Part shown: piece after piece, positions 44,334 through 53,564 of the stretch
Numbering within the stretch: the first letter of the stretch is position 1
Layout: the number at the start of each line of letters is the position of its first letter
Origin: Synechococcales cyanobacterium GL140_1_metabinner_5_sub
Lineage (GTDB): Bacteria; Cyanobacteriota; Cyanobacteriia; Cyanobacteriales; Chamaesiphonaceae
DNA length: 64,000 nt
Direction of reading: 5' to 3'
Assembly (NCBI GenBank): GCA_025359065.1
Contig: JANYHM010000064.1
Location: 1 to 64,000 of the forward strand
Translations under genes and position numbers: made by a program
The notes under the pieces: generated by a model
The model's database searches: none
What the model saw: only the letters and a program-made list of their open reading frames with translations
What the model was told of the DNA's origin: nothing

Positions 44334-46061
44334 TTGGCACTGGACTTCCGTAATATCAATACTCTCTGGGCTTCGGCTTTAGTTGGCACCCTCGAACATT
44401 TAGGGGTGTCTCTGGCCGTAGTCTGTCCGGGGTCTCGATCGACCCCCTTAGCTGTGGCTTTTGCCCAGTCTACAAAAATTGCTGCGATTCCAGTTCTTGA
44501 TGAGCGATCGGCGGCTTTTTTTGCTTTGGGTCATGGTAAACGAACTGGTCAACCTGCTGTGGTGCTTTGTACTTCGGGCACTGCGGCAGCCAATTTTTAT
44601 CCGGCGGTGATCGAAGCCCGCGAAAGTCGGGTGCCATTGCTGGTTTTGACTGCCGATCGACCGCCAGAACTAAGAGATTGCCATTCGGGTCAGACTATTG
44701 ATCAGCTCAAAATTTATGGCAATTATCCCAACTGGCAAGCCGAGATGGCAGTGCCTGCTGTAGAGCTGTTGACTTATCTTCAGCAGACAATCATTTACGC
44801 TTGGGAGCGTGCTTTGGTTCCCAATGGTGGAGCTGTCCATTTAAATCTGCCTTTTCGGGATCCGCTGTCCCCAGTAGCGCAGCCAAAGATCTTGGCGCTA
44901 GCGGAGCAGATTTCTCTGAAGTTTCCAGATGTACCAGCGATCAGTAGTAAATCAATTCTCGATTGGAAAATCCCAGCAGCTTGGTCTGAACAACGGGGCT
45001 TACTTGTAGCGGGGATCGCTCAACCTGCTGACCCAGCGGCTTATGCTCAAGCGGTTAATGATATTGCGCTGGCATTAGGGTGGCCGATTTTAGCAGAAGG
45101 TCTATCGCCTTTGCGCCAATATTTTAGTGAGCAATTAGTCACCACTTATGATCTGATTTTGCGGCAGCCAGAATTGGCATTAAAGCTACGACCAACGGTG
45201 ATACTGCAACTGGGGGATCTGCCTACCAGTAAGGAGCTACGCCAATGGTTAGCTATGGTGCGGCCTCAAACTTGGATTCTAGAATCCTCTTTGCAAAATG
45301 TTAACGCTCTACATTTAGATGCTACTTATCTGCGATCGACTGTAGTAGATTTAGCTGAGAAACTACAAACTGTCCTGCCCGGAAATCTAATCACTACAAA
45401 TAGTTACACTGAGCAGTGGCTGAAGCTCGATCAACAGGTACGGGTGGCGATCGATCTCACTATGCTAAAACTAGAAACTCTCTGTGAGTGCAAGATCCCT
45501 TGGCTGCTATCTCAAATTTTACCCCCAGAGACAGTAGTGTTTGTGTCTAACAGCATGCCGATCCGCGATGTGGAATTTTTTTGGCGACCCAATCAGCAGC
45601 GGTACCATATTTTGGGTAATCGGGGGGCTAATGGAATTGATGGCACGCTCTCTACGGCTCTGGGGGCTTTGCATCAGCACAACCAGCCAGGAATTTTAAT
45701 CACCGGAGATCTGTCTTTGCTCCATGATACAAATGGCCTGCTACTGCGTCGGCAGTTTCAGGGAAGTCTGACTATTTTGCTGATCAACAATAATGGTGGT
45801 GGCATTTTTGGCATGTTGCCAATTAAGCATTTCGACCCCCCTTTTACGGAATTTTTTACCACCCCCCAAAATGTAGATTTTGATACGCTCTGTGGTGCTT
45901 ATCAAATTCCACACCAAAAAATTGAGAGCTGGTCGATGCTTCAAACAAAAATCACTCAGCTTGGTATGCCGGGGATCACTTGTTGGGAGGTCAGCACCAA
46001 TTCTGAACTCGATAATCAATGGCGCAAAGAGAATTTGACACAATTTGTTACCAATATTTAA
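44334..46061 (+). CDS. menD: MenD (SEPHCHC synthase) of phylloquinone synthesis
   Basis: A protein of about 575 residues using thiamine diphosphate to join 2-oxoglutarate to isochorismate. VVCPGSRSTPLAVAF, LTADRPPELRD and the ThDP motif GDLSLLHDTNGLLL with NNNGGGIFGMLPI identify it. A TTG at 44334 is the likeliest start, as the family opens just before DFRN; TTG 44310 is possible. In cyanobacteria this pathway makes photosystem I phylloquinone. Confidence 0.9.
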   Translation: MALDFRNINTLWASALVGTLEHLGVSLAVVCPGSRSTPLAVAFAQSTKIAAIPVLDERSAAFFALGHGKRTGQPAVVLCTSGTAAANFYPAVIEARESRVPLLVLTADRPPELRDCHSGQTIDQLKIYGNYPNWQAEMAVPAVELLTYLQQTIIYAWERALVPNGGAVHLNLPFRDPLSPVAQPKILALAEQISLKFPDVPAISSKSILDWKIPAAWSEQRGLLVAGIAQPADPAAYAQAVNDIALALGWPILAEGLSPLRQYFSEQLVTTYDLILRQPELALKLRPTVILQLGDLPTSKELRQWLAMVRPQTWILESSLQNVNALHLDATYLRSTVVDLAEKLQTVLPGNLITTNSYTEQWLKLDQQVRVAIDLTMLKLETLCECKIPWLLSQILPPETVVFVSNSMPIRDVEFFWRPNQQRYHILGNRGANGIDGTLSTALGALHQHNQPGILITGDLSLLHDTNGLLLRRQFQGSLTILLINNNGGGIFGMLPIKHFDPPFTEFFTTPQNVDFDTLCGAYQIPHQKIESWSMLQTKITQLGMPGITCWEVSTNSELDNQWRKENLTQFVTNI

Positions 46062-46597
46062 GATCGGCTAACCCCACTTCTACCCCACCCTCTAAAACAT
46101 AAGGTCTATGGGATTCTGGAATTGGGTGTAATTGGCCTGTAGGAAGTTAGTATTCAAGCTTTCTGTAATGGGACTAGGCGGTGCTTTTCACCAAAAAGCT
46201 TTTGGTGAGGCACCCTTTACTCCAATCTGTTACAAAAACTGCAACGCCTGACAGCCAAAGGTTTTTTTGTCGTAAACTGAATTCCCCACGCTTAATAATT
46301 AATTAAGTTTTGGAACAAAATTTTTCTGTTAATGTCATAAATAACCAATAGCTGAACAGTTGTTGGAATTTGCATCAGGTTAAAGTTAGTCATAGGCTTT
46401 TCGTCTGTGAACTAACCGGAAATTGGTTAATGACTCGGTTAATAAGTCTTAATCTTTAAATTACCTTTTGCAACTTTTGACCGCTCCTCACCCAGTTAAC
46501 TTAATATTCCCGTTAACTTATTTGACTGTACAGATTAACTTTTGGATTACCTCCAAAACATCAGACAAACTCGTTGGATCAGGAGCGTACTGGAACT
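46062..46597. other. Long leader region before the sigma factor gene
   Basis: This 536-base gap has no plausible gene. It holds a hairpin at 46180-46214 (GGTGC/GCACC outside CACCAAAA/TTTTGGTG) without a T run. Near the gene there are two GTTAACTTA repeats (46495-46503 and 46512-46520) and a TTGACC hexamer. It probably contains promoters for the sigma factor, not resolved here. Confidence 0.45.
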
Positions 46598-47578
46598 ATG
46601 CCTAACCTTAAAACCATGACTGATAGACAGCCTAAGTACACCGGCGATAGCATCCGCAGCTATCTTCACGAAATCGGGCGCGTTCCCCTGCTGAGCCACG
46701 AAGAAGAAATTACTTTGGGCAAACAGGTGCAGCAAATGGTGGTGCTGCAGGAACTCCAGCTCAAACTACAAGAAGATTCTGGCCAGCCCGTGCCGGACAG
46801 TGATTTGGCGTTGGCTGCTCAAATTGATGAGCATGCGCTGAAACGGGTTTTCTTGCTTGGTCAACGCGCTAAAAAACGCATGATTGAAGCTAATTTGCGT
46901 TTGGTTGTAGCGATCGCCAAGAAATACCAGAAGCGTAATTTGGAATTTTTAGACCTTATTCAAGAAGGCTCTCTCGGTCTAGAGCGTGGCGTAGAAAAGT
47001 TTGACCCCACTCGGGGCTATAAATTTTCGACCTATGCCTACTGGTGGATTCGGCAGGCCATCACTCGGGCGATCGCTCAACAGGCGCGATCAATTCGGTT
47101 GCCAATTCACATCACCGAGAAGCTGAACAAAATCAAGAAAACTCAGCGCGAACTTTCCCAGTCTTTGGGTCGTAGTCCCACTACTCAAGAAATTGCGGTA
47201 GTGCTGGAGTTGGATCCGGCACAAATTCGTGAATACCTGAGTATTTCACGACAGCCTGTGTCGTTAGATATCAAGGTGGGTGACAACCAAGATACTGAGC
47301 TTTCGGAGCTGCTAGAAGACGGTGGCCCTTCCCCCGAAAGCTATACGGTTCAAGACAGCTTGCGCCGCGATCTGATTGGTATTTTGAATGAACTGTCACC
47401 GCAACAGCGTCAAGTCCTGAGCTTGCGCTTTGGCTTAGATGGAGATTCAGAAATGTCGTTGGCTAAAGTTGGCCAAATCCTCAATCTCAGTCGCGAACGG
47501 GTACGCCAGCTAGAGCACCAAGCTCTGTCTCAGCTCCGTCGTCGTCACCGCGATTTCCAAGACTATGTGGCTAGCTAA
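46598..47578 (+). CDS. Group 2 RNA polymerase sigma factor (RpoD/SigA family)
   Basis: A 326-residue sigma70-type factor. Regions 1.2 (DSIRSYLHEIGRVPLL), 2 (LRLVVAIAKKYQKRN, KFSTYAYWWIRQAITRAI), 3 and 4 (QVLSLRFGLDG, LNLSRERVRQLEHQALSQLRR) are complete. Region 1.1 is absent, so it is a non-essential group 2 factor of the SigB-SigE class; I cannot pick which one. ATG 46598 is the probable start. A strong terminator follows. Confidence 0.88.
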   Translation: MPNLKTMTDRQPKYTGDSIRSYLHEIGRVPLLSHEEEITLGKQVQQMVVLQELQLKLQEDSGQPVPDSDLALAAQIDEHALKRVFLLGQRAKKRMIEANLRLVVAIAKKYQKRNLEFLDLIQEGSLGLERGVEKFDPTRGYKFSTYAYWWIRQAITRAIAQQARSIRLPIHITEKLNKIKKTQRELSQSLGRSPTTQEIAVVLELDPAQIREYLSISRQPVSLDIKVGDNQDTELSELLEDGGPSPESYTVQDSLRRDLIGILNELSPQQRQVLSLRFGLDGDSEMSLAKVGQILNLSRERVRQLEHQALSQLRRRHRDFQDYVAS

Positions 47579-47600
47579 GGCAGCTTAGAGCGTAGTTAAC

Positions 47601-47654
47601 AATAAAGAATCTGGAGTAGCAATGTCCCCACTACTCCAGATTCTTTATTTTTTG
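47601..47654 (+). terminator. Strong terminator after the sigma factor gene
   Basis: A 19-base perfect stem, AATAAAGAATCTGGAGTAG with its complement at 47631-47649, and an 11-base loop are followed by a T run. Very stable. Confidence 0.95.
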
Positions 47655-47787
47655 TACTGAAATGCTCTTGTTTCTGCGAAAAAATAAGTTATAACTGTGT
47701 TAGCGAGATTCAGGTATACTCATAGATACCGAGATTATCGGCTCCAAGTTCACCCCTATTTAAATAATTCGTCTCAGGCGTAAAGCT

Positions 47788-48327
47788 ATGTTGCTCCATC
47801 AGGTCGTTCGGTTCTGTTTTTCAGCTACTAAGGTTTGCTTAACTGGCCTCTTAATTAGTGCTGTTTTGACCAGCGGTTTTACTCTCAGCGCCGAGGCTAA
47901 GCCTTTGGCCAGTCGTCCAGCTTTGCAGTCTACTTTATCTAATGGAGATGTGGCTACCAATAGCCGCTCACTGGCAAATGGTACCTACATGTATGGTGAA
48001 TCTAACCAGCCCGGTGAAACTGGGCGAGAATACGTGGTTTTTGAAAACCATGGTGGTGTGGCGATAGGAGCAGTATTCTTAGCTAATTCAGAATATAGCT
48101 GTTTCTCTGGACAAGTAAAGCCACACCAGCTAGACATGATGGTAGAGGATACTTACGACAACGTTAGTCGTCCTTATGCGGTTAGCCTAGAATCGATGTC
48201 TGGTGAAACTACCACCGGTTTAGAATACCGATCGGTGCAGCAGATTGGGCAAAAAGAAGTGAATCTTCTTCAGACCTGCCGCAGGTTCTACCAGGATCGC
48301 TTCAGCAAGAAGGCGATCGGCGGCTAA
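47788..48327 (+). CDS. Exported conserved hypothetical protein
   Basis: A 179-residue protein with a signal peptide (about 1-35, ending in SAEA). The mature part (NGTYMYGESNQPGETGREYVVFENHGG, in pieces, then CRRFYQDRF) is a small beta-rich exported domain; two cysteines could pair. A TATACT -10 element lies at 47715-47720. A terminator follows at 48348. Confidence 0.65.
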   Translation: MLLHQVVRFCFSATKVCLTGLLISAVLTSGFTLSAEAKPLASRPALQSTLSNGDVATNSRSLANGTYMYGESNQPGETGREYVVFENHGGVAIGAVFLANSEYSCFSGQVKPHQLDMMVEDTYDNVSRPYAVSLESMSGETTTGLEYRSVQQIGQKEVNLLQTCRRFYQDRFSKKAIGG

Positions 48328-48347
48328 CCAAACCTGTGATTTTTACT

Positions 48348-48373
48348 AAAAACCCTGTAACCGCAGGGTTTTT
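48348..48373 (+). terminator. Terminator after the exported protein gene
   Basis: AAAAACCCTG and CAGGGTTTTT form a ten-base stem with a six-base loop ending in a T run. Its presence shows that the next gene must start downstream, at about 48393. Confidence 0.85.
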
Positions 48374-48392
48374 GACTTTTGGAGCATCTACC

Positions 48393-50564
48393 TTGAAAAT
48401 ATCAATTAGCCTGTTGTTGTTGGGGAGTTATTTATTATTCCCGCTCTTCGCCTTTGCTCAGCCAGCTAGATCCCCTAACCCAGTGAAAACCATGGTGAAT
48501 GATCCCCATCAGTGGCTAGAAGATGTGGAAGGTGCTCGATCGATCGAGTGGGTGAAGAAACAGAATGATCGATCAACCAAAATTTTGCAGGCTCGCCCAG
48601 AGTTTGAGCCGAGTCGCCAAAAAACTTTAGAACTTTTGAACAGCAAAGATAAAATCCCCTACTTTAGACGGATTGGTAATTTTGTTTATAACCTGTGGAC
48701 AGACCAAAAGAATCAGCGGGGTCTGTGGCGGCGGACAACTTTGGCAGAATACCAAAAGCCGTCGCCTGCTTGGGAAACTGTATTAGATATTGATGCTTTA
48801 GGGAAGACCGAAAAAGAAAGCTGGACTTGGGGTAGGGCTGATTGTTTTGCTCCAGAGTATCGCCGCTGTTTAGTTTCTTTGGCACGGGGTGGCTCGGATG
48901 CTGTGGTGGTGCGAGAGTTTGATTTAACCACTAAGAGTTTTATTATTGGTGGCTTCAGTTTGCCTGAAGCTAAGTCCGATCTGTCTTGGAAGGACGAGAA
49001 CACTATTTACGTGGGCACCGATTTTGGTGCGGGCAGCATGACCAAATCTGGTTATCCACGGGTGATTAAAGAATGGCGACGCGGTATGCCGTTAGCTAGT
49101 GCGGTAACGGTATTTGAGGTAAAAGAAAGTGATGTTTCCGCTTCGGCTTCTTCGATCAATCATTTGTATGGCGGTCAACGACGCATTCTATTTCAGCGTA
49201 GCATCGATTTTTATCACAATGAGGTGTTTGATCTTCAGGATGGTCAACTAGTTAAAATCGATAAGCCCAGTGACGCTATTTTTTCGCCATTTGCAGGTAA
49301 TGTGACGCTGAAACTACGCAGTGATTGGCAAGTTGCTGGAAAAACTTATAAGGCCGGATCACTGCTATTGGCTAGTTATAGAGCCTACAAGGACTATGTA
49401 ACTGGAAGGCAAAGCTTCAAGGTGTTGTTTGAGCCAACGGCTACTAAGAGCTTAGTTGATTACAGCTTTACCCGAGAGCATGTGATTTTAAACATTTTAG
49501 ATAATGTTAAAAGTCGCTTGGTGGAGATCCGACTCTCTAGTCCTAAGCATATTTTTCCTCTCAAGGATCAGCAACCAATATCGATTAACCTACCCAAAAA
49601 TGGCACAATTTATCTAGATAGTCTGTTTGATCCTAGTTTGCCTGATGATCCTTTGGGCGATCAATATGTTATTAACTACAAAGATTTTTTGACTCCTGAT
49701 AGTTTGATGTTAGGGTGGGCTGGTGGCGGCCAACAGTTGCTTAAGCAACTGCCCCAGCGTTTTGATAGCAAGGGGATGAAGGTAGAGCAGTTTTTTGCAG
49801 TTAGTAAAGATAAAACTCGGGTGCCTTATTTTGTGGTTTCGCCGAAAGGGGTGAAAACCGATGGCTCTAATCCGACATTGCTTTATGGTTATGGTGGTTT
49901 CCAGGTAAATCAACAGCCCTGGTATAGTGGTTCTTGGGGGAATAATTGGCTAAAGAAAGGGGGGGTGTTGGTGTTGGCGAATATTCGCGGTGGTGGGGAA
50001 TACGGTCCAGCTTGGCATCAAGCGGGGATTAAAGTTAAAAAGCAGAATAGCTATGATGATTTTATCGCGATCGCTGAAGACCTAATTACGCGTAGAATCA
50101 CCACTCCACGCCATTTGGGAATTATGGGTGGCAGTAATGGTGGTTTGTTAGTGGGAGCGAGTTTTGTACAGCGGCCAGATTTATTTAATGCGGTGGTTTG
50201 CCAGGTGCCGCTGCTAGATATGCAGCGTTATCATCGTTTATTGGCAGGTAATTCTTGGGTTGCGGAGTATGGAGATCCTGATCAGCCTGCGGAATGGGAC
50301 TATATTCGTCGCTATAGTCCTTATCAGAATGTGAAAAAGGGTGTGAAGTATGCTAGGGTGTTTTTTAATACTTCTACGAAGGATGATCGAGTACATCCGG
50401 CTCATGCACGCAAAATGGTGGCGAAGATGCTGGAGCAAGGCCATGAAATACTGTATTTCGAGAATATTGAGGGTGGCCACGGAGGCGCAGCCGATAATAA
50501 CCAACGGGCGACGTTGAGTGGTTTGGAATTCGCATATTTATGGATGCAGTTAGGCAATAAGTGA
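48393..50564 (+). CDS. S9 prolyl oligopeptidase family protein, exported
   Basis: A protein of about 723 residues: signal peptide (LKISISLLLLGSYLLFPLFAFA), beta-propeller, then alpha/beta hydrolase domain. Catalytic residues are Ser in GGSNGGLLVGA, Asp in TKDDRVHPAHA and His in EGGHGGAAD. I chose TTG 48393, because a GTG at 48336 lies before a terminator hairpin that belongs to the previous gene. It would cut short proline-containing peptides outside the cytoplasm. Confidence 0.85.
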   Translation: MKISISLLLLGSYLLFPLFAFAQPARSPNPVKTMVNDPHQWLEDVEGARSIEWVKKQNDRSTKILQARPEFEPSRQKTLELLNSKDKIPYFRRIGNFVYNLWTDQKNQRGLWRRTTLAEYQKPSPAWETVLDIDALGKTEKESWTWGRADCFAPEYRRCLVSLARGGSDAVVVREFDLTTKSFIIGGFSLPEAKSDLSWKDENTIYVGTDFGAGSMTKSGYPRVIKEWRRGMPLASAVTVFEVKESDVSASASSINHLYGGQRRILFQRSIDFYHNEVFDLQDGQLVKIDKPSDAIFSPFAGNVTLKLRSDWQVAGKTYKAGSLLLASYRAYKDYVTGRQSFKVLFEPTATKSLVDYSFTREHVILNILDNVKSRLVEIRLSSPKHIFPLKDQQPISINLPKNGTIYLDSLFDPSLPDDPLGDQYVINYKDFLTPDSLMLGWAGGGQQLLKQLPQRFDSKGMKVEQFFAVSKDKTRVPYFVVSPKGVKTDGSNPTLLYGYGGFQVNQQPWYSGSWGNNWLKKGGVLVLANIRGGGEYGPAWHQAGIKVKKQNSYDDFIAIAEDLITRRITTPRHLGIMGGSNGGLLVGASFVQRPDLFNAVVCQVPLLDMQRYHRLLAGNSWVAEYGDPDQPAEWDYIRRYSPYQNVKKGVKYARVFFNTSTKDDRVHPAHARKMVAKMLEQGHEILYFENIEGGHGGAADNNQRATLSGLEFAYLWMQLGNK

Positions 50565-50654
50565 GGACTTAGGAGGTTGGCTTGAAACGTTCTGTGGTGA
50601 TCCGTCATAAGCATCTGGTTGCTATAGCCAAATGGTTGGTGATTGCCTATGTAG

Positions 50655-51263
50655 TTAGAACTCAATGCCGGGTTGGGCTTTAATGCCTTGTTCCCGGAAG
50701 GGATGCTTGAGGGGCTGCATTTCTGTGACTAAATCGGCGTGTTCGATCAGTTCTGGAGGTGCGCCGCGTCCGGTGAGAATGACGTGGGTGTTGGCGGGTT
50801 TTTGGCGGAGTCCGGCTAGGACTTCTTCGATTTGGAGGTAGCCTAGTTTGAGGGCAACGTTAATTTCATCGAGTAAAACGGTGCGATAGTTTGGGTCTAG
50901 GATGTATTCTAGGGATTTTTGCCAAGCGGCTTGAGCCATTTGAATATCTCGATCGCGGTCTTGGGTATCCCAAGTGAAGCCTTCGCCCATGGCATGAAAT
51001 TCTAGCTGGTCGGCGAATTTGGAGAGGACGTTTTTTTCGGCGGGTTCCCAGGCTCCTTTGATATATTGAATAATTGCTACCCGGTAGCCGTGACCCAACG
51101 ACCTTAAGACCATGCCCAATGCGGCGGTGGTTTTGCCTTTGCCGTTGCCAGTGTTGACTATTACTAAGCCTTTTTCGGCGATCGCGTTGGCTATGCGATC
51201 GGCCTGAACTTCTTGGCGACGCTGCATTTTTTGTTGGTACTGCTCAGTTGTAAGGTCGGCCAT
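50655..51263 (-). CDS. cobO: Cob(I)alamin adenosyltransferase
   Basis: A 202-residue CobO/BtuR-type enzyme adding adenosyl to cobalamin. The P-loop GLVIVNTGNGKGKTTAALG, LEFHAMGEGFTW and LLDEINVALKLGYL are diagnostic. ATG 51263 (MADLTTEQYQQK) is chosen; a frame extending 22 residues upstream is unlikely. In cyanobacteria it serves pseudocobalamin or cobalamin synthesis. It converges on the S9 peptidase gene. Confidence 0.9.
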   Translation of the reverse strand: MADLTTEQYQQKMQRRQEVQADRIANAIAEKGLVIVNTGNGKGKTTAALGMVLRSLGHGYRVAIIQYIKGAWEPAEKNVLSKFADQLEFHAMGEGFTWDTQDRDRDIQMAQAAWQKSLEYILDPNYRTVLLDEINVALKLGYLQIEEVLAGLRQKPANTHVILTGRGAPPELIEHADLVTEMQPLKHPFREQGIKAQPGIEF

Positions 51264-51483
51264 GACTGTCTGAAATATAAGGGGTATTTGGATTGTAAGC
51301 GAATTGATTGCTAACTTTGGGTTTTGCATTCAATTTCTTGACCACCGTAATTATACGGAAGCTGCTGTTTTCTTCCGGATAGGCGATCGGTATTTGCGTA
51401 GAACTACGGATCTCGCTTAGTTATAGAAGTGGTTATGTTGGTCATGGCGATGTTTCATCTCACTGCAACTACTGATCCTGATC

Positions 51484-52458
51484 ATGCTTAAAAAATTCTT
51501 CTTGCCTTGTCTCGCTGCGGCGATCGCTTTACCGCTGCCCTTGAGTGTTCATGCAGCGACTACGACTCCTGTTGTTTTTCCATTGAGTCTCGCTGTATCT
51601 AGTAAAACTTTATCTAATTCTGATCTTAGCAGCATCAAGAAAGAAGTTGCTGGATTGATTCAAGCAATGAACACCCGAGATACCAAGAAATATATAGGGT
51701 ACTACTCTAAAAAGTATCAGGCCGATCGGGGTGGTGTTAAAGTTGACTATAACAATATTCTGACATACGCTAAAACTTCGATAGAAATGCTTAAAGCATT
51801 TGGAATTAAAATTGATTCCCAAGATGTCAGAATTGCTGGTATTGGTAATAACAAAGCAACTGTTGAAATAATTTACAAGGTAGATTTATCTAAAGATTCT
51901 CCATTGGCTAATAATCCACAAGTAAATGCCAAGAAAGATAAACCAAATGGCATATTTATGACTATGGAAAAAGTTAATGGCAGATGGTTAGTTATTTCTG
52001 ATGAAAACTTGATAGTTAATGAGTCAGCACCGATCGCCTCTAATGGTCAAAAGCCAAGAGCCAATGACAAAACATCAGCAATGGCAGTCACCGCTCAAGA
52101 CCAACAGTTTTTCGCGGTTTTCTTTAATCGTCACCTAGATGCCTTAAACCGTAAGAACCTTAATGATTATTTAGCTACTCTGGATGCTAGTTCTCCACAG
52201 TATAAAAAAATCAAAGTAGAAACAGCGCAGTTGTTCAAAGAATATACCTTGAAATATACTGCGCAGTCTGTGAAACTCGTTTCACGAAATAAAAATGAAG
52301 CTGTAGTAGAGATGGTAGCTACTGTTAAAAAGGTCAGCGGTGGTGGCTTTAAAGACAGCAAAATGAAAACCACTAACTTTCTCAAAAAAAGTGATGGCAG
52401 GTGGCGGATTGTTGATACATCGATCGACTCTGTAACTGATTTGGTAGCCAAGAAATAA
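51484..52458 (+). CDS. Exported protein with two NTF2/SnoaL-like domains
   Basis: A 324-residue protein with a signal peptide (LKKFFLPCLAAAIALPLPLSVHA). Two similar alpha+beta domains (about 45-180 and 200-320) each have an initial helix with MNTRDTKKYIGYYS or LNRKNLNDYLATLD, then four strands ending in GRWLVISDE or GRWRIVDTS. This is the NTF2-like pattern duplicated. No active-site residues are apparent. Confidence 0.65.
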   Translation: MLKKFFLPCLAAAIALPLPLSVHAATTTPVVFPLSLAVSSKTLSNSDLSSIKKEVAGLIQAMNTRDTKKYIGYYSKKYQADRGGVKVDYNNILTYAKTSIEMLKAFGIKIDSQDVRIAGIGNNKATVEIIYKVDLSKDSPLANNPQVNAKKDKPNGIFMTMEKVNGRWLVISDENLIVNESAPIASNGQKPRANDKTSAMAVTAQDQQFFAVFFNRHLDALNRKNLNDYLATLDASSPQYKKIKVETAQLFKEYTLKYTAQSVKLVSRNKNEAVVEMVATVKKVSGGGFKDSKMKTTNFLKKSDGRWRIVDTSIDSVTDLVAKK

Positions 52459-52526
52459 TACGAAGCCAAAAATTATCTGAAATCATTGTTTCACCCTCAC
52501 CCGTTGGAGAGCCAAAATGCGGGTGA

Positions 52527-53555
52527 TCAACTGCTCAATAAATCCATTAGCTCTTTGCTGTGCTTAGATTCTGTGCCAAAAATATAGTTAGGGGTAAAAA
52601 CTGTGATGTCGTTGCCGCCCAGGTTGCGGAGATGACTGACCGCATCGCGCCATTGGCTTTGGTTTACCACGATCGTCACTGCGTACCAGTTAACATCTTG
52701 GTTGGAATAAACTTTGGCAACAGTTGGGCCGCGCATTCCAGCTAATTCGGAAACGTGGCTGGCTAGGAGTTTTTTGCCGATGCTGTCAGCACTACCGTCT
52801 TGGATATTGGCGGTGATTGAAGTGAATTTCTTGGCTTCTAAGTGGGCTTCGATCGAATCTAAAACCACCTTAGTAATTTCTTGCTTGCGGGGATCTGCCT
52901 TCAGCAAGTCTCTATTAGCAATCATACAAGCCTGAGATTTCAGCATCGGTGCGCCGGTAATTTGGCGCAGGCGATTTTCTCTTAAAGTAGTGCCGGTACT
53001 GCTAACATCGGCAATCATATCGGCATAGCCCATTTTAGGAGCGGCTTCTAAAGCTCCATTGGCATCTACCAGCGAACAGCGAGTAACCTGGTGTTTCTGT
53101 AGCCAGTTTTTGGTGAGCTGAGGATACTTGGTGACAATGCGCAGATTACGGCCTTTTTGTTGATAAAAGTCGATCGCTAGATCAGCCAAATCGGCCATGG
53201 AAACCACATCAATCCAGCTTTCTGGAACAGCTAAGACTAGCTCGCAGCGCCCAAATCCTAGTTCTGGATAGACATTAATGATGTGCTCATAACCAATGCT
53301 TTCTTCGGCTACTAGGTCATAACCAGTAATCCCTAAATCGACGCTGCCTTCTTGTACCTTGGTGACAATATCCGAAGCACGTTGAAAGATCACCTCCACT
53401 TCTGGCAGGCTGGGAATTTTGGCAATGTACTGTCGATCGTTGGGGCGAGATATTTTGAGACCCGCAGCAGCCAATAGCTCGGAAGTAGATTTTTCGAGGG
53501 CACCTTTGCTGGGAATCGCAATGCGCAGTTTATCGTCGGCTCTTTTGAGGTTCAT
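52527..53555 (-). CDS. hisG: ATP phosphoribosyltransferase, long plant-like form
   Basis: A 342-residue HisG catalysing the first step of histidine synthesis. The catalytic part has RIAIPSKGALEKST, GSVDLGITGYDLV and ADMIADVSSTGTTLRENRL. Its C-terminal part (ITANIQDGS, MRGPTVAKVYSNQDVNWYAVTI, HLRNLGGNDITVFTPNYIF) is a HisG_C-like regulatory domain as in plant enzymes. Cyanobacteria commonly use the short HisG with HisZ; here a long form sits nine bases after hisZ. Confidence 0.85.
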   Translation of the reverse strand: MNLKRADDKLRIAIPSKGALEKSTSELLAAAGLKISRPNDRQYIAKIPSLPEVEVIFQRASDIVTKVQEGSVDLGITGYDLVAEESIGYEHIINVYPELGFGRCELVLAVPESWIDVVSMADLADLAIDFYQQKGRNLRIVTKYPQLTKNWLQKHQVTRCSLVDANGALEAAPKMGYADMIADVSSTGTTLRENRLRQITGAPMLKSQACMIANRDLLKADPRKQEITKVVLDSIEAHLEAKKFTSITANIQDGSADSIGKKLLASHVSELAGMRGPTVAKVYSNQDVNWYAVTIVVNQSQWRDAVSHLRNLGGNDITVFTPNYIFGTESKHSKELMDLLSS

Positions 53556-53564
53556 GGTTAGTTG